Assembly (NCBI GenBank): GCA_045599185.1 | Contig: JAZRVO010000027.1 | Location: 1 to 64,000, forward strand | Direction: 5' to 3' | Source of the DNA: UBA1240 sp045599185 | GTDB lineage: Bacteria; Spirochaetota; Spirochaetia; Treponematales; Treponemataceae | Length of the DNA: 64,000 bases | In this document: piece by piece, positions 17,098 to 26,043 of the stretch | How the letters are laid out: each line of letters begins with the position of its first letter | Position numbering within the stretch: the stretch's first letter is position 1 | Program-made: the position numbers and the translations under genes | The notes under the pieces: model-generated | Told to the model about the DNA's origin: nothing | Seen by the model: the letters and a program-made list of their open reading frames with translations, nothing else | Database searches by the model: none

Positions 17098-18276
17098 ATG
17101 CAAAAAGTTATGAATTTTATAAAAAAAGAAATCGTTTTGATTGTTGCACTGGTTTTGGCAGTAATTTCTTCTTTTATTGTGCCGCCCGGCAAAGAATATT
17201 TAGGCTACATCGATTTTAAAACACTGTGCCTGCTTTTTGCCCTTATGGCAGTTATGGCCGGTTACAAAAAAATCGGGCTTTTCCGCCAAATCGGCATGTT
17301 CCTGCTTAACAGAACCAATTCGGTGCTGGGCATTTTGTGCGTGCTGGTTTTTTTGCCTTTCTTTTTAAGCATGCTTATAACCAACGATGTTGCACTTATT
17401 ACGTTTGTGCCTTTTGCGCTGGTTGTTTTAACAATGTTTGGCAAAAACGGCCTTGTTGTGCCCTGTGTTGTTTTGCAAACGGTTGCCGCAAACCTTGGCA
17501 GCATGCTTTTGCCAATGGGCAATCCGCAAAACCTTTATCTGTATTCCAAAAGCGGCATCAGCTTAAGCCGTTTTGTTTTAATAATGCTGCCGTACACAAT
17601 TTTTTCCTTTCTGCTTATTCTGGCGTGCATTCTGGTGGTTGTAAAAAAATGCCAAAAAACCACGCGCCTTGAAATTGACCAGAACGCCAAACCCGGTCAG
17701 CCCAACGCCACGCCGGCGCAAACCGAAAAGCACAGCAGGTGCGAAAAAAATAAAAAGCTTTCGCTTGTTTTTTTCAGCCTTCTGTTTTTGCTGGCATTTC
17801 TGTCAATTGCCAAAATACTGAATCAGTATGTGCTTGCGGCAATTGTCCTTGTTTTTTTTATTGTTTACGACATTTCCATTTTAAAAGACGTTGACTATTC
17901 TCTGCTGCTTACGTTTATAGGCTTTTTCATTTTCATCGGAAACATGGGAAACATTCAGGCTTTCAGCAGTTTTCTGCAAAAAATAATTCTCAACCACGAA
18001 ACTCTGGTTGCGGTTCTGGCAAGTCAGGTAATTTCCAATGTTCCGGCAGCGCTGCTTTTAAGCGGCTTTACCGGCGATTATACCGCGCTGATTATCGGAA
18101 CGAATCTTGGAGGTCTTGGTACGCTTATTGCAAGCATGGCAAGTTTAATTTCCTTTAAGCAAATTACCGCCAACGCGCCCCAGCAAAAAGGCAAATATTT
18201 CAGCTGGTTTACAATTTTAAACCTTGGCTTCCTGTTCCTGCTCCTAATTGAATGGCTGATAATCTGCATAATTTAA
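17098..18276 (+). CDS. SLC13/ArsB-type anion permease
   Basis: This 392-residue, roughly ten-helix membrane protein starts after GCGAGG. Segments such as FFLSMLITNDVALITFVPFALV and ANLGSMLLPMGNPQNLYLY match the SLC13 / citrate transporter / ArsB superfamily. A second half repeats the pattern with NVPAALLLSGF and GTNLGGLGTLIASMASLISF, the inverted repeat with substrate- and Na+-binding hairpins. A charged cytoplasmic loop of about 35 residues (after VVVKKCQKT) joins the halves. It probably carries a di- or tricarboxylate or an inorganic anion; the substrate cannot be told from sequence alone. Confidence 0.85.
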   Translation: MQKVMNFIKKEIVLIVALVLAVISSFIVPPGKEYLGYIDFKTLCLLFALMAVMAGYKKIGLFRQIGMFLLNRTNSVLGILCVLVFLPFFLSMLITNDVALITFVPFALVVLTMFGKNGLVVPCVVLQTVAANLGSMLLPMGNPQNLYLYSKSGISLSRFVLIMLPYTIFSFLLILACILVVVKKCQKTTRLEIDQNAKPGQPNATPAQTEKHSRCEKNKKLSLVFFSLLFLLAFLSIAKILNQYVLAAIVLVFFIVYDISILKDVDYSLLLTFIGFFIFIGNMGNIQAFSSFLQKIILNHETLVAVLASQVISNVPAALLLSGFTGDYTALIIGTNLGGLGTLIASMASLISFKQITANAPQQKGKYFSWFTILNLGFLFLLLIEWLIICII

Positions 18277-18330
18277 AAAAACAAAAAAGCCGGTAATTGA
18301 TATTGAACGCTGTACAATCGGCCGCTCGTT

Positions 18331-18400
18331 AGTCCCTTGAAAAAAAGACTAGTGCTTTGCACGGCGTATTTTTTTTATGTTAGAGCCAGCCAGCTGATTT
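18331..18400 (+). repeat. Dispersed repeat family A, copy A2 (degenerate)
   Basis: AGTCCCTTGAAAAAAAGACT, a loop, then TTTGCACGGCGTATTTTTTTT match the core of A4, but the outer CACG/CGTG ends of the stem have decayed. It lies in the 373-bp gap between the permease and aminopeptidase genes. Confidence 0.6.
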
Positions 18401-18461
18401 TATAAAAATTAAAGAATTTCCTTTTTTAGTTTTTCTATAAAATCTGAAAATAACGCAACGC

Positions 18462-18493
18462 AAAAAGCAGGTATTTTATGCCTGCTTTTTTAT
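18462..18493 (+). terminator. Terminator in the permease-aminopeptidase gap
   Basis: AAAAAGCAGG and CCTGCTTTTTT form a 10-bp stem with loop TATTTTATG and a T-run. It most likely ends transcripts from the permease gene about 185 bp upstream. Confidence 0.65.
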
Positions 18494-18649
18494 TTTTGGT
18501 TTATTGCAGAAAGTGTAAAGGCGACGAAGGCTGGGTTTTATGCGGCGTACCTTGTCTCGACATATTTGGTTAAAATGTTTTATAATTTTTTTGTTCTGTC
18601 TGTTTGCGTTTTTTGCACAGATGGCAGAATTTTTTGACAGGAGAAGATT

Positions 18650-19783
18650 TTGAAAGATCCAAGAATTGATAAACTTGCCCAGATATTGGTTAATTTTTCC
18701 GTAAAAGTACAAAAAGGCGACCGCGTTTTAATTCAAAACAACAATTTGCAGCCCGATTTTGTAAAGGCACTTGTGCGCGCCGTTTACGCTGCCGGAGGTT
18801 TGCCATTTGTTTCGCTTAAAGACATTAGTGTTGAACGCGAACTGCTTTTGGGCGCAACAAAAGAACAGATGCAGCTGCGCGGCGAATTTGAACTTGAAGA
18901 AATGAAGCGCATGAACTGTTTCATCGGTTTCAGGTCCATGCAGAACCTTTATGCCCAGTGCGACGTTCCGGCAGAAAAAATGGAACTGTACGAAAAATAC
19001 TATTATCAGCCGGTGCACATGCAGCAGCGTTTAAGCCATACCCGCTGGGTTGTTTTGCGCTGGCCAACTGCGGCAATGGCCCAGCTTAGCGAAATGAGCG
19101 AAGAAGCTTTTGAAGATTTTTACTTTAAGGTTTGCTGCCTTGATTACGCAAAAATGTCAAAGGCAATGGATCCGCTGGTTGAGCTGATGGAAAAAACAGA
19201 CCGTGTGCGCATTGTAACACCTGCTTGCAACGGTTTTGCCGGAACGGACATTAGTTTTTCAATTAAAGGCCTGCCTGCAATTAAATGCGACGGTGCGGCT
19301 AACATTCCGGACGGCGAAGTTTATACAGCGCCGGTAAAAGATTCTGTTAACGGCACGATTTCTTACAATACGCCAAGCTTGCAGGGCGGTTTTTTGTACC
19401 AGAATATCAGTTTTGATTTTAAGGACGGAAAAATTGTTAATGCCCGTGCAAATGACACTGAACGAATAAACAAAGTGCTTGATACGGACGCAGGTTCGCG
19501 CTACGTGGGCGAGTTTGCAATTGGCGTAAACCCTTACATTTTGCAGCCGATGAAAGAAACCCTGTTTGATGAAAAAATTGCAGGTTCAATTCACTTTACG
19601 CCGGGCAATTCTTACGACGACTGCGACAACGGCAACAAGTCGGCCGTGCACTGGGATCTGGTTCTGATTCAGCGCCCTGAATACGGCGGCGGTGAAATTT
19701 ATTTTGACGACAAACTGATTCGCAAAAACGGCATTTTTGTTCACCCGGATTTGGAATGCCTGAACCCGGAAAATTTGGTTTAA
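18650..19783 (+). CDS. Aminopeptidase, M29 family (thermophilic aminopeptidase type)
   Basis: This 377-residue protein starts at a TTG (MKDPRIDKLAQILVNFS); ACAGGAGAAG lies just upstream and no ATG is suitably placed. The C-terminal half carries the metal-binding region typical of M29: GEFAIGVNP, GSIHFTPGNSYDDC and SAVHWDLVLI. The N-terminal half has VKKGD-type VQKGDRVLIQ. M29 enzymes are cytoplasmic metallo-aminopeptidases of broad specificity acting in peptide turnover. The length is slightly under the usual ~410. It is monocistronic. Confidence 0.92.
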   Translation: MKDPRIDKLAQILVNFSVKVQKGDRVLIQNNNLQPDFVKALVRAVYAAGGLPFVSLKDISVERELLLGATKEQMQLRGEFELEEMKRMNCFIGFRSMQNLYAQCDVPAEKMELYEKYYYQPVHMQQRLSHTRWVVLRWPTAAMAQLSEMSEEAFEDFYFKVCCLDYAKMSKAMDPLVELMEKTDRVRIVTPACNGFAGTDISFSIKGLPAIKCDGAANIPDGEVYTAPVKDSVNGTISYNTPSLQGGFLYQNISFDFKDGKIVNARANDTERINKVLDTDAGSRYVGEFAIGVNPYILQPMKETLFDEKIAGSIHFTPGNSYDDCDNGNKSAVHWDLVLIQRPEYGGGEIYFDDKLIRKNGIFVHPDLECLNPENLV

Positions 19784-19962
19784 GCGCACTATTTTTTCGC
19801 TTTTTTATGGCTTAACAGCCAGGCTGAAAATTTAGCGAAAAGCTTGCAATTTTTTTACTGTTGCAATTTTGCATTGTAAAGAGTAATCTGAAACAAAATT
19901 GATATAAAGACGGGAATTTAAATTGAAATTATTCCCGAATTTTTCCACAAGAAGGATTTGAA

Positions 19963-20868
19963 ATGGATTTTGAAGACGGAACACCACTTTATAAGTGTTA
20001 CGGACATTTATTTACACAACTTGCACAATTGAACCGTGCAGACAGCGTTATTACTGAAGAAAATGTTTTGCAGGAAGCCAATACCGACATTCTGAAAATT
20101 ATGGACGGAATGCTTGAAGACGTGCTTTTACCTGGTTCTGGCCTTAAAGGCGGCGAAAATGCCGTTGAATTTTTAAAAGCCGTTAATTCCGGCAAGCGCG
20201 GCTTAATTTTAATGGAACATTTCAGCAATTTTGACCTGCCGGGTTTCTGTTACATTCTGCGTCACAGCGGAATTCCTGAAGCTGCTGACATTGCCGACCG
20301 TCTGGTTGCCATTGCCGGTATGAAATTAAACGAACAGAACCAGATGGTAAGCGCATGGGCTTCGGCATATTCGCGCATCGTAATTTACCCAAGCCGCAGC
20401 ATTTCTTCCATTAAAGACCCGGAAGAACGTGCCGCAGAAGAACAGCGCAGCCGTAAAATCAACATGGCTTCCATGCGCGCTTTGGACAGCGTGCGCAAGC
20501 AGGGTAAAATTGTTCTGGTTTTCCCGGCCGGTACACGTTTCCGCAAAGACCGCCCGGAAACAAAGCGCGGGGTTCGCGAAATTGATTCTTACATCCGCCT
20601 TTCTGACGTGATTATGCCGGTTTCTATTAACGGCAACTGTCTGCGTATTTCGGATAAAGACAGCGAAAACATGATTGCCGACGAAGTTTGGCACGATAAA
20701 GTTTACTTTACCTGTGGAAAAATTATTGACTGCAAGCAGTTCAGAAAAGATATTCAGGACAATTTGCCTGCCGATTTGGAAGACAAAAAGCAGCCGGTTG
20801 TTGATGCGGTTATGGACATTTTGAACGGCATGCACGATGAAGTAGAAAAAATCCGGTTCAGCAATTAG
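19963..20868 (+). CDS. PlsC/GPAT-like phospholipid acyltransferase
   Basis: This 301-residue protein starts after AGAAGGA. It has the acyltransferase motif HX4D in EHFSNFDLPG (H86, D91) and a third block, VFPAGTRFRKDRPETKRG, in the position of the FPEGTR motif, with Ala replacing Glu. A likely fourth block is VIMPVSINGNCL. No membrane helix stands out. Members transfer fatty acyl chains to glycerol-3-phosphate or lysophosphatidate at the inner membrane face. Which acceptor it uses is uncertain. It lies alone, with a terminator at 20892-20934. Confidence 0.85.
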   Translation: MDFEDGTPLYKCYGHLFTQLAQLNRADSVITEENVLQEANTDILKIMDGMLEDVLLPGSGLKGGENAVEFLKAVNSGKRGLILMEHFSNFDLPGFCYILRHSGIPEAADIADRLVAIAGMKLNEQNQMVSAWASAYSRIVIYPSRSISSIKDPEERAAEEQRSRKINMASMRALDSVRKQGKIVLVFPAGTRFRKDRPETKRGVREIDSYIRLSDVIMPVSINGNCLRISDKDSENMIADEVWHDKVYFTCGKIIDCKQFRKDIQDNLPADLEDKKQPVVDAVMDILNGMHDEVEKIRFSN

Positions 20869-20891
20869 TTTTTACTTCTTAAAAGAATCAT

Positions 20892-20934
20892 AAAAAAGCC
20901 TCGGCTGTTTATATAATGCCGGGGCTTTTTTTTT
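20892..20934 (+). terminator. Terminator after the acyltransferase gene
   Basis: AAAAAAGCCTCGGC and GCCGGGGCTTTTTTTTT pair with one G-T wobble; the stem is 24 bp past the stop codon. Confidence 0.75.
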
Positions 20935-20949
20935 GCTTTTGCCCCTTCG

Positions 20950-21110
20950 CTTCTGCTGCTTGCATTGTCGCTAACTGTTGCTTGATGTAGGCAAAAAGCC
21001 CCTCCAAAAGGGAAGAGTTTTGCTTTGCAAAACTCTTCCGCGTGCATATATCAGTGGTAATAGCAGACCAAACAGCCGGCACGCGCAAACTACGCTCATT
21101 TTTGTGTAAA
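20950..21110 (-). repeat. Dispersed repeat family B, copy B5
   Basis: Perfect 13-bp stem GGAAGAGTTTTGC (21011-21023) and GCAAAACTCTTCC (21027-21039), followed by CGCGTGCATATATCAGTGG. Read in reverse it matches B1 through both flanks, including the stretch around TTTGCGCGTGC and TTTGGTCTG and the right-hand module with CAGTTAG. It lies between the acyltransferase and TraX-like genes. Confidence 0.75.
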
Positions 21111-21188
21111 TTGGCTGGTGCTTGTCATCTCGAATTTATTTCGGAAGTAACAAGCAAGGCTGCTTTTAGCGTGTTTTTTCGTGCTGTG

Positions 21189-21926
21189 TTACAGGCAAAT
21201 TTTGTAAATCATCCACAGCGCAAGCAGGTGACCCGGGTAAAAACCGTAAAACAAATATTGAATCGGTTTATTGTGCGGCCCCTGTTTGCCTTTGTAAAGC
21301 CATATTAGTGGCAGTGCCAGCACCGCAATTCCCTGCTGAACAAGTTCAAAACTGCGGCCAAAAAAATCAACCGGGTAAACCTGCCCGCCAAAACCAAAAT
21401 AGTGAATCGCAACCATTGCCGCAAACTGCAAGGCAAAGTCGTACCATTTCCTTCCCCTAAAAAAATAAAAGGCAAAAATCGTAAGTATGCCAAAACAGAA
21501 ATAATCAAGCATTAAAACCGTGCCAAGCAATGCGCCTCCGGCACCAATCAAAAGAATTAAAGCAATTTCCTGCCAGCGTTTTTTAGTTTTTGCCCATTCA
21601 AAACCCTTAAGGCACAAAAGCCCAAGCAGAAAAGTCCACAAAACATTCTGATGAAAAGGGTAAAAGCACGCGCCGCTGTAAATCAAATCAAAAGGAATTT
21701 CTGCAATGATGGCAAAAAACAGCATTCGCAGAACGTATTTTTTGAAGTTTCTGGTGTAAAAAAAGCCTTCAACGCACATAAAGGCAAAAATTGGAAAAGC
21801 CAGCCGCCCGATGCATGTTAGCCACTGCTGGGTGCCAAAAAAAGTTGCCCACAGATGGTCTAAAAGCATAAAAGCCATTGCCATAATGTGCAGCGTAAAG
21901 GAAGAAATTTCGAATTTGTTTTTCAT
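21189..21926 (-). CDS. TraX family membrane protein (first of two)
   Basis: This 245-residue membrane protein has seven or eight hydrophobic segments. The N-terminus, LHIMAMAFMLLDHLWATFFG, and the following CIGRLAFPIFAFMCVEGFFYTRN match the TraX family (named after F-pilin N-acetylation). The family is broadly found outside conjugation systems, and no tra genes are nearby. The protein resembles the product of 51199-51957. There is no ribosome binding site; a TTGCTT-17-TATAAT promoter ends 9 nt before the ATG, so the mRNA may have almost no leader. Confidence 0.88.
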   Translation of the reverse strand: MKNKFEISSFTLHIMAMAFMLLDHLWATFFGTQQWLTCIGRLAFPIFAFMCVEGFFYTRNFKKYVLRMLFFAIIAEIPFDLIYSGACFYPFHQNVLWTFLLGLLCLKGFEWAKTKKRWQEIALILLIGAGGALLGTVLMLDYFCFGILTIFAFYFFRGRKWYDFALQFAAMVAIHYFGFGGQVYPVDFFGRSFELVQQGIAVLALPLIWLYKGKQGPHNKPIQYLFYGFYPGHLLALWMIYKICL

Positions 21927-21935
21927 GGTGAATAA

Positions 21936-21964
21936 ATTATAAATGTGTGTTTTGAAAAAAGCAA
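21936..21964 (-). promoter_or_regulatory. Near-leaderless promoter of the first TraX-like gene
   Basis: Minus strand TTGCTT (21959-21964), 17 bp, perfect TATAAT (21936-21941), then 9 nt to the ATG at 21926. The predicted transcription start leaves a leader of about 3 nt. Confidence 0.6.
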
Positions 21965-22090
21965 TTTTTAAGGCTTTTAAAAGCTTTTACACTGTTAATT
22001 GCAGGGATTTTTTACCGAATGGCGATTTTTCCGTTAAGTCAATTTTCGAGCTTTATGCAAAAGGCCAAAAGGCATTTATTAATTGTGATA

Positions 22091-22216
22091 AAACCAGCCG
22101 CAGACGGGCACGGACACGAAAAAAATACGCCGTGCGCATGCAAAAGTCTTTTTTTTCGAGGCAGGGACTGTTGGAGGCTGTTTTTGGGACAATTCATATA
22201 AATTCGACATTTGGCC
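22091..22216 (-). repeat. Dispersed repeat family A, copy A3
   Basis: Full-length copy in reverse orientation, between two minus-strand genes. Outer arms AGCCGCAGACGGGCACGG and GGAGGCTGTTTTT enclose the stem CACGAAAAAAATACGCCGTGC opposite GTCTTTTTTTTCGAGGCAGG. The tail ends with AATTCATATAAATTCGACA, as in A7. Confidence 0.75.
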
Positions 22217-22218
22217 CG

Positions 22219-24309
22219 TTATTTCAGCACGGTTAAGTCAAAGCCGCAGTTGTTTTTGCCCTGGCGTTTTACAGTATAAAGGGCGTTGTCCGCATTCCTA
22301 AAAAGCTGCTTGCTGTAACCGTTAACGGAAAAAGCGCAGCCTGCACTTATTGTAGTGCCGGGCAGTTTTTCGCCTGGTTTGCTTAAGCTGGCATTAACGC
22401 CTGCAATTTTGTCACTGATAATTTCCCGGTTTTCTATCAGCGCGCCGGCCAGAATAAGAACAAACTCGTCGCCGCCATATCTGAAAACCCTGTCAGTGTT
22501 TCGCACAATCTGGCTAAGCTGGCTGGAAACTTTCTTAATTATTTTGTCGCCAACTTCGTGGCCAAAATTGTCGTTAATCTGCTTAAAGTTATCAATGTCA
22601 ATAATTACAAGGCTTAAAGCTTCGCTGGTTTTTTCAAGGCTTGCAGTAACTTCGTCAAAGGCGGTGCGGTTAAAAACGCCGGTAAGCGCATCATGTTCCG
22701 AAGAAAACTTAAGGTACTGGTTTTTCATCAAATTCTGCTGGTGAATTGAAGCACTTGCAAAAAGTATTACAAGCAGAATGCATATAAAAGCCATTGAAGC
22801 TATAAAATTGTGGCGTATAAAACTTAAAATTGAATAGTCACTTTTTATCTGCGAGTTTCTGTTAAGCGATTCAATTAGCATTGATTTTTCGAATTTTTTT
22901 ATGCCGTTTTGCAAAATTGAATAAAGCACCGGGTTGTTTTTGTTTACGGCAAAAGAATATCCCATTTCGGCATTGATGTTTACGCTTTTCAAAATGTCGA
23001 ACTGTTGAAAACTGTTCCGGTAATAATTCCAGCTGCTGGCGTTTATGATGATTGCGTCAACCAGACCTTTTTTAAGCCCTTTCAGGCTGTCTTCCATGCT
23101 TTCAAAAGCCACGGAATTTTCTTCCTTGCCCTGCATGGTTAAAAAAGCCAGCTGTTCCGGGCTTCCCTTGGTATAGCCAAAGCGCTGGTAAGCGTTTATG
23201 CCCTGATATTCGTTTGCGTAAATAAGCGCAATTTTGTCTTCTATAATAGAAGATGTCTGAATGTAGTCCATTTGTTCCGAAACCCATTCGTTATCCACAA
23301 CCGGAAAAATGCAGTCAACGTCGCCGTTTTTTAAGGCTTCAACCATTGTGCCGCTGTCGCTGAATGGTACGGTTTCAAACTCGGCATAAAGGCTGCTGCT
23401 AAGCTGGGGCAAAAGGTCGGCAATCATGCCGGTAACGCCGGTTTTGTCTAAATCGGCAAAAGGCATGGTGTGGGTGCGGTAGCCAACGCGCAAAACCGGG
23501 TGCTGAATAAGCCACAAATTTTCTTCTGCGCTTAAGGTTGTGTGCAGAACTGTCTTTTTTTCGTATTTTTCGCGCAAAAGGCTGTTAAAATTGGGTTCTG
23601 CCGCAAGGATTTTTGCCTGGGCTTCGTTCAATTGCTTTAATAAATCCGGGCGGGCAGGGTTAACGGCAAAATAAAAATTGCTTTGGCCTGCATAAAAAAC
23701 CTGCTTCAATCCTTCGTCCAAAAGATTTTCTGCCGTTATCATTGCGTCAATTTCGCCTTTCCGCATTGCGTCAAGACGTTCGGCTTTTCCGCTGCATGGA
23801 ACTATCTGGCATTTAAGCCTGTTACGGGCGACAAACTGGTTTAAATATTCCATATTCAAAGTGTTTTTGTCGGCCGCAATGCGCCTGCCATTAAGGCTTT
23901 GCACGTTGTTGGGGTCAATGGTCTGGTCGAACTGGGGCACAGCAATAAAATAATGTTCTTCGCCCATCGGGTTTTGCGCCATAAGCATTTTGCTGTTTTC
24001 GCTGCCGGCTGCAACGTTGTCAATAATGTCAATTTTTCCGTCCAAAAAGTCTTTAACAACCTGATTTTTGTCGCCGTAAAAATATTCGTAACGCCAGCCC
24101 GTGTATTTGGCAATCGTCTGGTAATATTCGTATCCGTAGCCGGTTTTTAAGGCAGCGTCGCTTTGCCCAATGTGAAAAAAGTCGTCGTTAAAGTAACCAA
24201 TGCGCACGGTTTGCCCGGTTTGTGCAAAAGCTGAAATGGTAAAGAATAAAAAGAAAATAAGAAATGCTGATTGAGAAAACTTTTTAGAAATATGGTGAAA
24301 TGCTTTCAT
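22219..24309 (-). CDS. Membrane diguanylate cyclase with two periplasmic substrate-binding domains
   Basis: This 696-residue protein is taken to start at MKAFHHISKK, just before the signal peptide; a longer frame lacks a site. After the signal (about 1-30) come two bacterial extracellular solute-binding family 3 domains (about 33-255, starting VRIGYFNDDFF, and about 268-500, starting VLRVGYRTHTMPFADLD). One membrane helix follows (about 513-535), then a GGDEF domain. The active-site motif is intact (RYGGDEF, 612-616), and RNTD (603-606) five residues before it is the c-di-GMP inhibitory site. It would sense a periplasmic ligand, perhaps an amino acid, and make c-di-GMP. No PDE domain is present. 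Confidence 0.92.
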   Translation of the reverse strand: MKAFHHISKKFSQSAFLIFFLFFTISAFAQTGQTVRIGYFNDDFFHIGQSDAALKTGYGYEYYQTIAKYTGWRYEYFYGDKNQVVKDFLDGKIDIIDNVAAGSENSKMLMAQNPMGEEHYFIAVPQFDQTIDPNNVQSLNGRRIAADKNTLNMEYLNQFVARNRLKCQIVPCSGKAERLDAMRKGEIDAMITAENLLDEGLKQVFYAGQSNFYFAVNPARPDLLKQLNEAQAKILAAEPNFNSLLREKYEKKTVLHTTLSAEENLWLIQHPVLRVGYRTHTMPFADLDKTGVTGMIADLLPQLSSSLYAEFETVPFSDSGTMVEALKNGDVDCIFPVVDNEWVSEQMDYIQTSSIIEDKIALIYANEYQGINAYQRFGYTKGSPEQLAFLTMQGKEENSVAFESMEDSLKGLKKGLVDAIIINASSWNYYRNSFQQFDILKSVNINAEMGYSFAVNKNNPVLYSILQNGIKKFEKSMLIESLNRNSQIKSDYSILSFIRHNFIASMAFICILLVILFASASIHQQNLMKNQYLKFSSEHDALTGVFNRTAFDEVTASLEKTSEALSLVIIDIDNFKQINDNFGHEVGDKIIKKVSSQLSQIVRNTDRVFRYGGDEFVLILAGALIENREIISDKIAGVNASLSKPGEKLPGTTISAGCAFSVNGYSKQLFRNADNALYTVKRQGKNNCGFDLTVLK

Positions 24310-24550
24310 TTTTTGTCCCAATTCCGGGTTTTCAATATTTGCCTGAAAATTACACTTTCTGCCGTTTTTTTGCATTCAGGCGGCTTTGTGCAGCAGCAGG
24401 GTACATTAAATTTATCGTATTTATTTTGCAAAAACAAAAGCATCAAGTTTACATTTGTTTACTGCCCTAAATACGGCTGTTTTGTAAAAAGTTTTGCTTG
24501 AAGCTGCGCACAGCATTCGGGCTGCAGTTTTTTTGTTGTGGTTTAAAAGC
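24310..24550. other. Intergenic region, no gene recognised
   Basis: About 240 bp between the GGDEF gene and the XRE terminator. It is AT-rich around 24400-24450, and I see no convincing promoter pair, repeat or coding frame. Confidence 0.4.
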
Positions 24551-24596
24551 AAAAAACCGGCAGAGAGGGAGTTGTTCCTTTAGTGCCGGCTTTTTT
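24551..24596 (-). terminator. Terminator of the DUF2975/XRE operon
   Basis: AAAAAACCGGCA pairs with TGCCGGCTTTTTT; on the minus strand it follows the XRE gene by about 35 bp and ends in a T-run. Confidence 0.72.
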
Positions 24597-24631
24597 CAGT
24601 TTTTTCGGTGTTTTCAATTTTTTCAGGTTTT

Positions 24632-24859
24632 TCAGCTTTCGGCTTCTTCCTGCTGGACACCCGGTGCATATTCCAAAATGTCGCCGGGCTGGCAGTTTAA
24701 GGCATTACAAATTGCGTCCAGTGTAGAAAACCTGATGGCGCTTATTTTGCCATTTTTCATTTTTGAAAGGTTTACGTTTGTTATGCCCACTTTTTCGCTC
24801 AGTTCGTTCAGCGAAATTTTACGGTCGGCCATTACCCTGTCCAGTCTCATTACAATCAT
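24632..24859 (-). CDS. Small XRE-family helix-turn-helix regulator (YozG-like)
   Basis: This 75-residue protein is almost entirely one helix-turn-helix domain: VMADRKISLNELSEKVGIT, NVNLSKMKNGKISAIRFSTLDAI and CNALNCQPGDILEY. Its start overlaps the end of the DUF2975 gene by 4 bp (ATGA), so translation is coupled. Small XRE regulators of this subtype are commonly encoded next to DUF2975 membrane proteins. The target is unknown; autoregulation of the pair is likely but inferred. Confidence 0.92.
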   Translation of the reverse strand: MIVMRLDRVMADRKISLNELSEKVGITNVNLSKMKNGKISAIRFSTLDAICNALNCQPGDILEYAPGVQQEEAES

Positions 24860-25431
24860 ACAAGGCCTTCCACATCTTTTTCCAGGTTTTCGCCGTATGC
24901 AAAAATTTCGCTTAAAGCCAAAACCACAATGCCGGTAATAATTTTTGACATATCAACAGATATTTCCGCAATTCCCATGCCGATTATTGGTCTGAAAATT
25001 GCGCTTATAATAGTTTCAATTACCGGAATTAAAATTAAGAAAATGCCGATTTCGCGAACCATGCGCGTAATGTCTTTTTGAAACGGTGTTTCGCCTTTTG
25101 CAAACCATGTTTTGCCCTTCATTGTGCGCAATGTTAGGTTTACGTTTCTAAAAATCATTGTATAGCAAAGGTTTGCCAAAATGCCCGAAAGCAGCGCTGC
25201 AAGCACGCCGGGGCGCAGATATTCGCCGTTGCAGATAACCTGAACGCAGAATCCGGCAGACTTCAGTTCGCCGTTTGTTTCGCTGGCCATTGCCGTAACC
25301 CAGTTCTGCACCGTTGCAGGTTTTGCAAAATGCAGAATTGTAGTTGCAGCGTAGGCTGCTGCCACTGCCAAAAAGAAGAATTCAAAAACCAGACTGATTA
25401 TTTCTGTTGCCTTGGTAAGTTTTCTGTTCAT
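24856..25431 (-). CDS. DUF2975 family membrane protein
   Basis: This 191-residue protein has four predicted membrane helices (about 10-33, 78-98, 123-147 and 158-182) and starts after AGGAAA. The segment NVNLTLRTMKGKTWFAKGETPF followed by the third helix is the DUF2975 hallmark. Function is unknown. The coupled XRE gene downstream makes this a two-gene unit seen in many bacteria; roles in envelope or antimicrobial stress sensing have been suggested but not shown by this sequence. Confidence 0.85.
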   Translation of the reverse strand: MNRKLTKATEIISLVFEFFFLAVAAAYAATTILHFAKPATVQNWVTAMASETNGELKSAGFCVQVICNGEYLRPGVLAALLSGILANLCYTMIFRNVNLTLRTMKGKTWFAKGETPFQKDITRMVREIGIFLILIPVIETIISAIFRPIIGMGIAEISVDMSKIITGIVVLALSEIFAYGENLEKDVEGLV

Positions 25432-25630
25432 AGTGTTTTCCTGTAAATATTGCCGATGCCGTTTTTGCTGCCTTAAAAGCCCGGCATTAACGGCAAGTGT
25501 TATTTAGTTTTTGTGTACTGCGCATTCACATTTACAAGTATACAGGAAGTAGAATTGATTGTCAATAATTATTTATTGAAAAACGATAAAATATTTATGT
25601 TTTCGTTAAATAAATTATCGTTGCAACAAA

Positions 25631-25684
25631 GCACAGTAAAACTGAATCCTTAAAAACGCCTAAGGTTTTTCAGCTTTACTGCAC
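25631..25684 (-). terminator. Imperfect hairpin after trxA
   Basis: GCACAGTAAAACTGAA and TTCAGCTTTACTGC pair with a few mismatches around an inner CCTTA/TAAGG stem. A long imperfect hairpin 16 bp past the trxA stop suggests a terminator, although the T-run is poor. Confidence 0.45.
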
Positions 25685-25699
25685 TTTTGCAAAAATAAA

Positions 25700-26011
25700 T
25701 TACAGGTTGTCGTCAATAAAGCCTTTTAATGTTTCTTTTGGCATAAAACCAGCCCTTGCTGCAACCGGCTTGCCGTTTTTAATAATTGCCAGATACGGAA
25801 TGCTTACAATGCCGAATTCCTGTGCAATGTTAGGGCACTGGTCAACGTCTACATTGTAAAAGCTAACCTTGCCTGCATATTCTTCGGAAACCTGATCAAC
25901 AATTGGGGCAATCATTTTGCACGGACCGCACCAAGTGGCCGAAAAATCAACAAAGGCAACGGCCTGTTCTTTTGCTTCTGCAAAATCTTTTTCTGTCAGT
26001 TTCTTTACCAT
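25700..26011 (-). CDS. trxA: Thioredoxin
   Basis: This 103-residue protein is a classical thioredoxin with active site WCGPC (C28 and C31), KMIAPIVDQ just after it, and the conserved cis-proline in GIVSIPYLAI. It starts after AAGGAG. It reduces protein disulphides in the cytoplasm and needs a reductase; trxB lies 238 bp upstream on the same strand, with repeat A4 between them. Whether both share one transcript is not clear. Confidence 0.96.
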   Translation of the reverse strand: MVKKLTEKDFAEAKEQAVAFVDFSATWCGPCKMIAPIVDQVSEEYAGKVSFYNVDVDQCPNIAQEFGIVSIPYLAIIKNGKPVAARAGFMPKETLKGFIDDNL

Positions 26012-26043
26012 AAAAATCTCCTTAATTTGAAATTGAATATAAA

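Noticed and set aside
21189..21926. Conjugation or mobile element because of the TraX family name
   Set aside because: No relaxase, pilus, integrase or transfer origin is nearby, and TraX-like proteins are common in non-conjugative contexts.
24551..25431. Toxin-antitoxin system for the XRE/DUF2975 pair
   Set aside because: The membrane partner has four helices and matches DUF2975, not a known toxin; small XRE genes next to DUF2975 are a recognised non-TA pairing.
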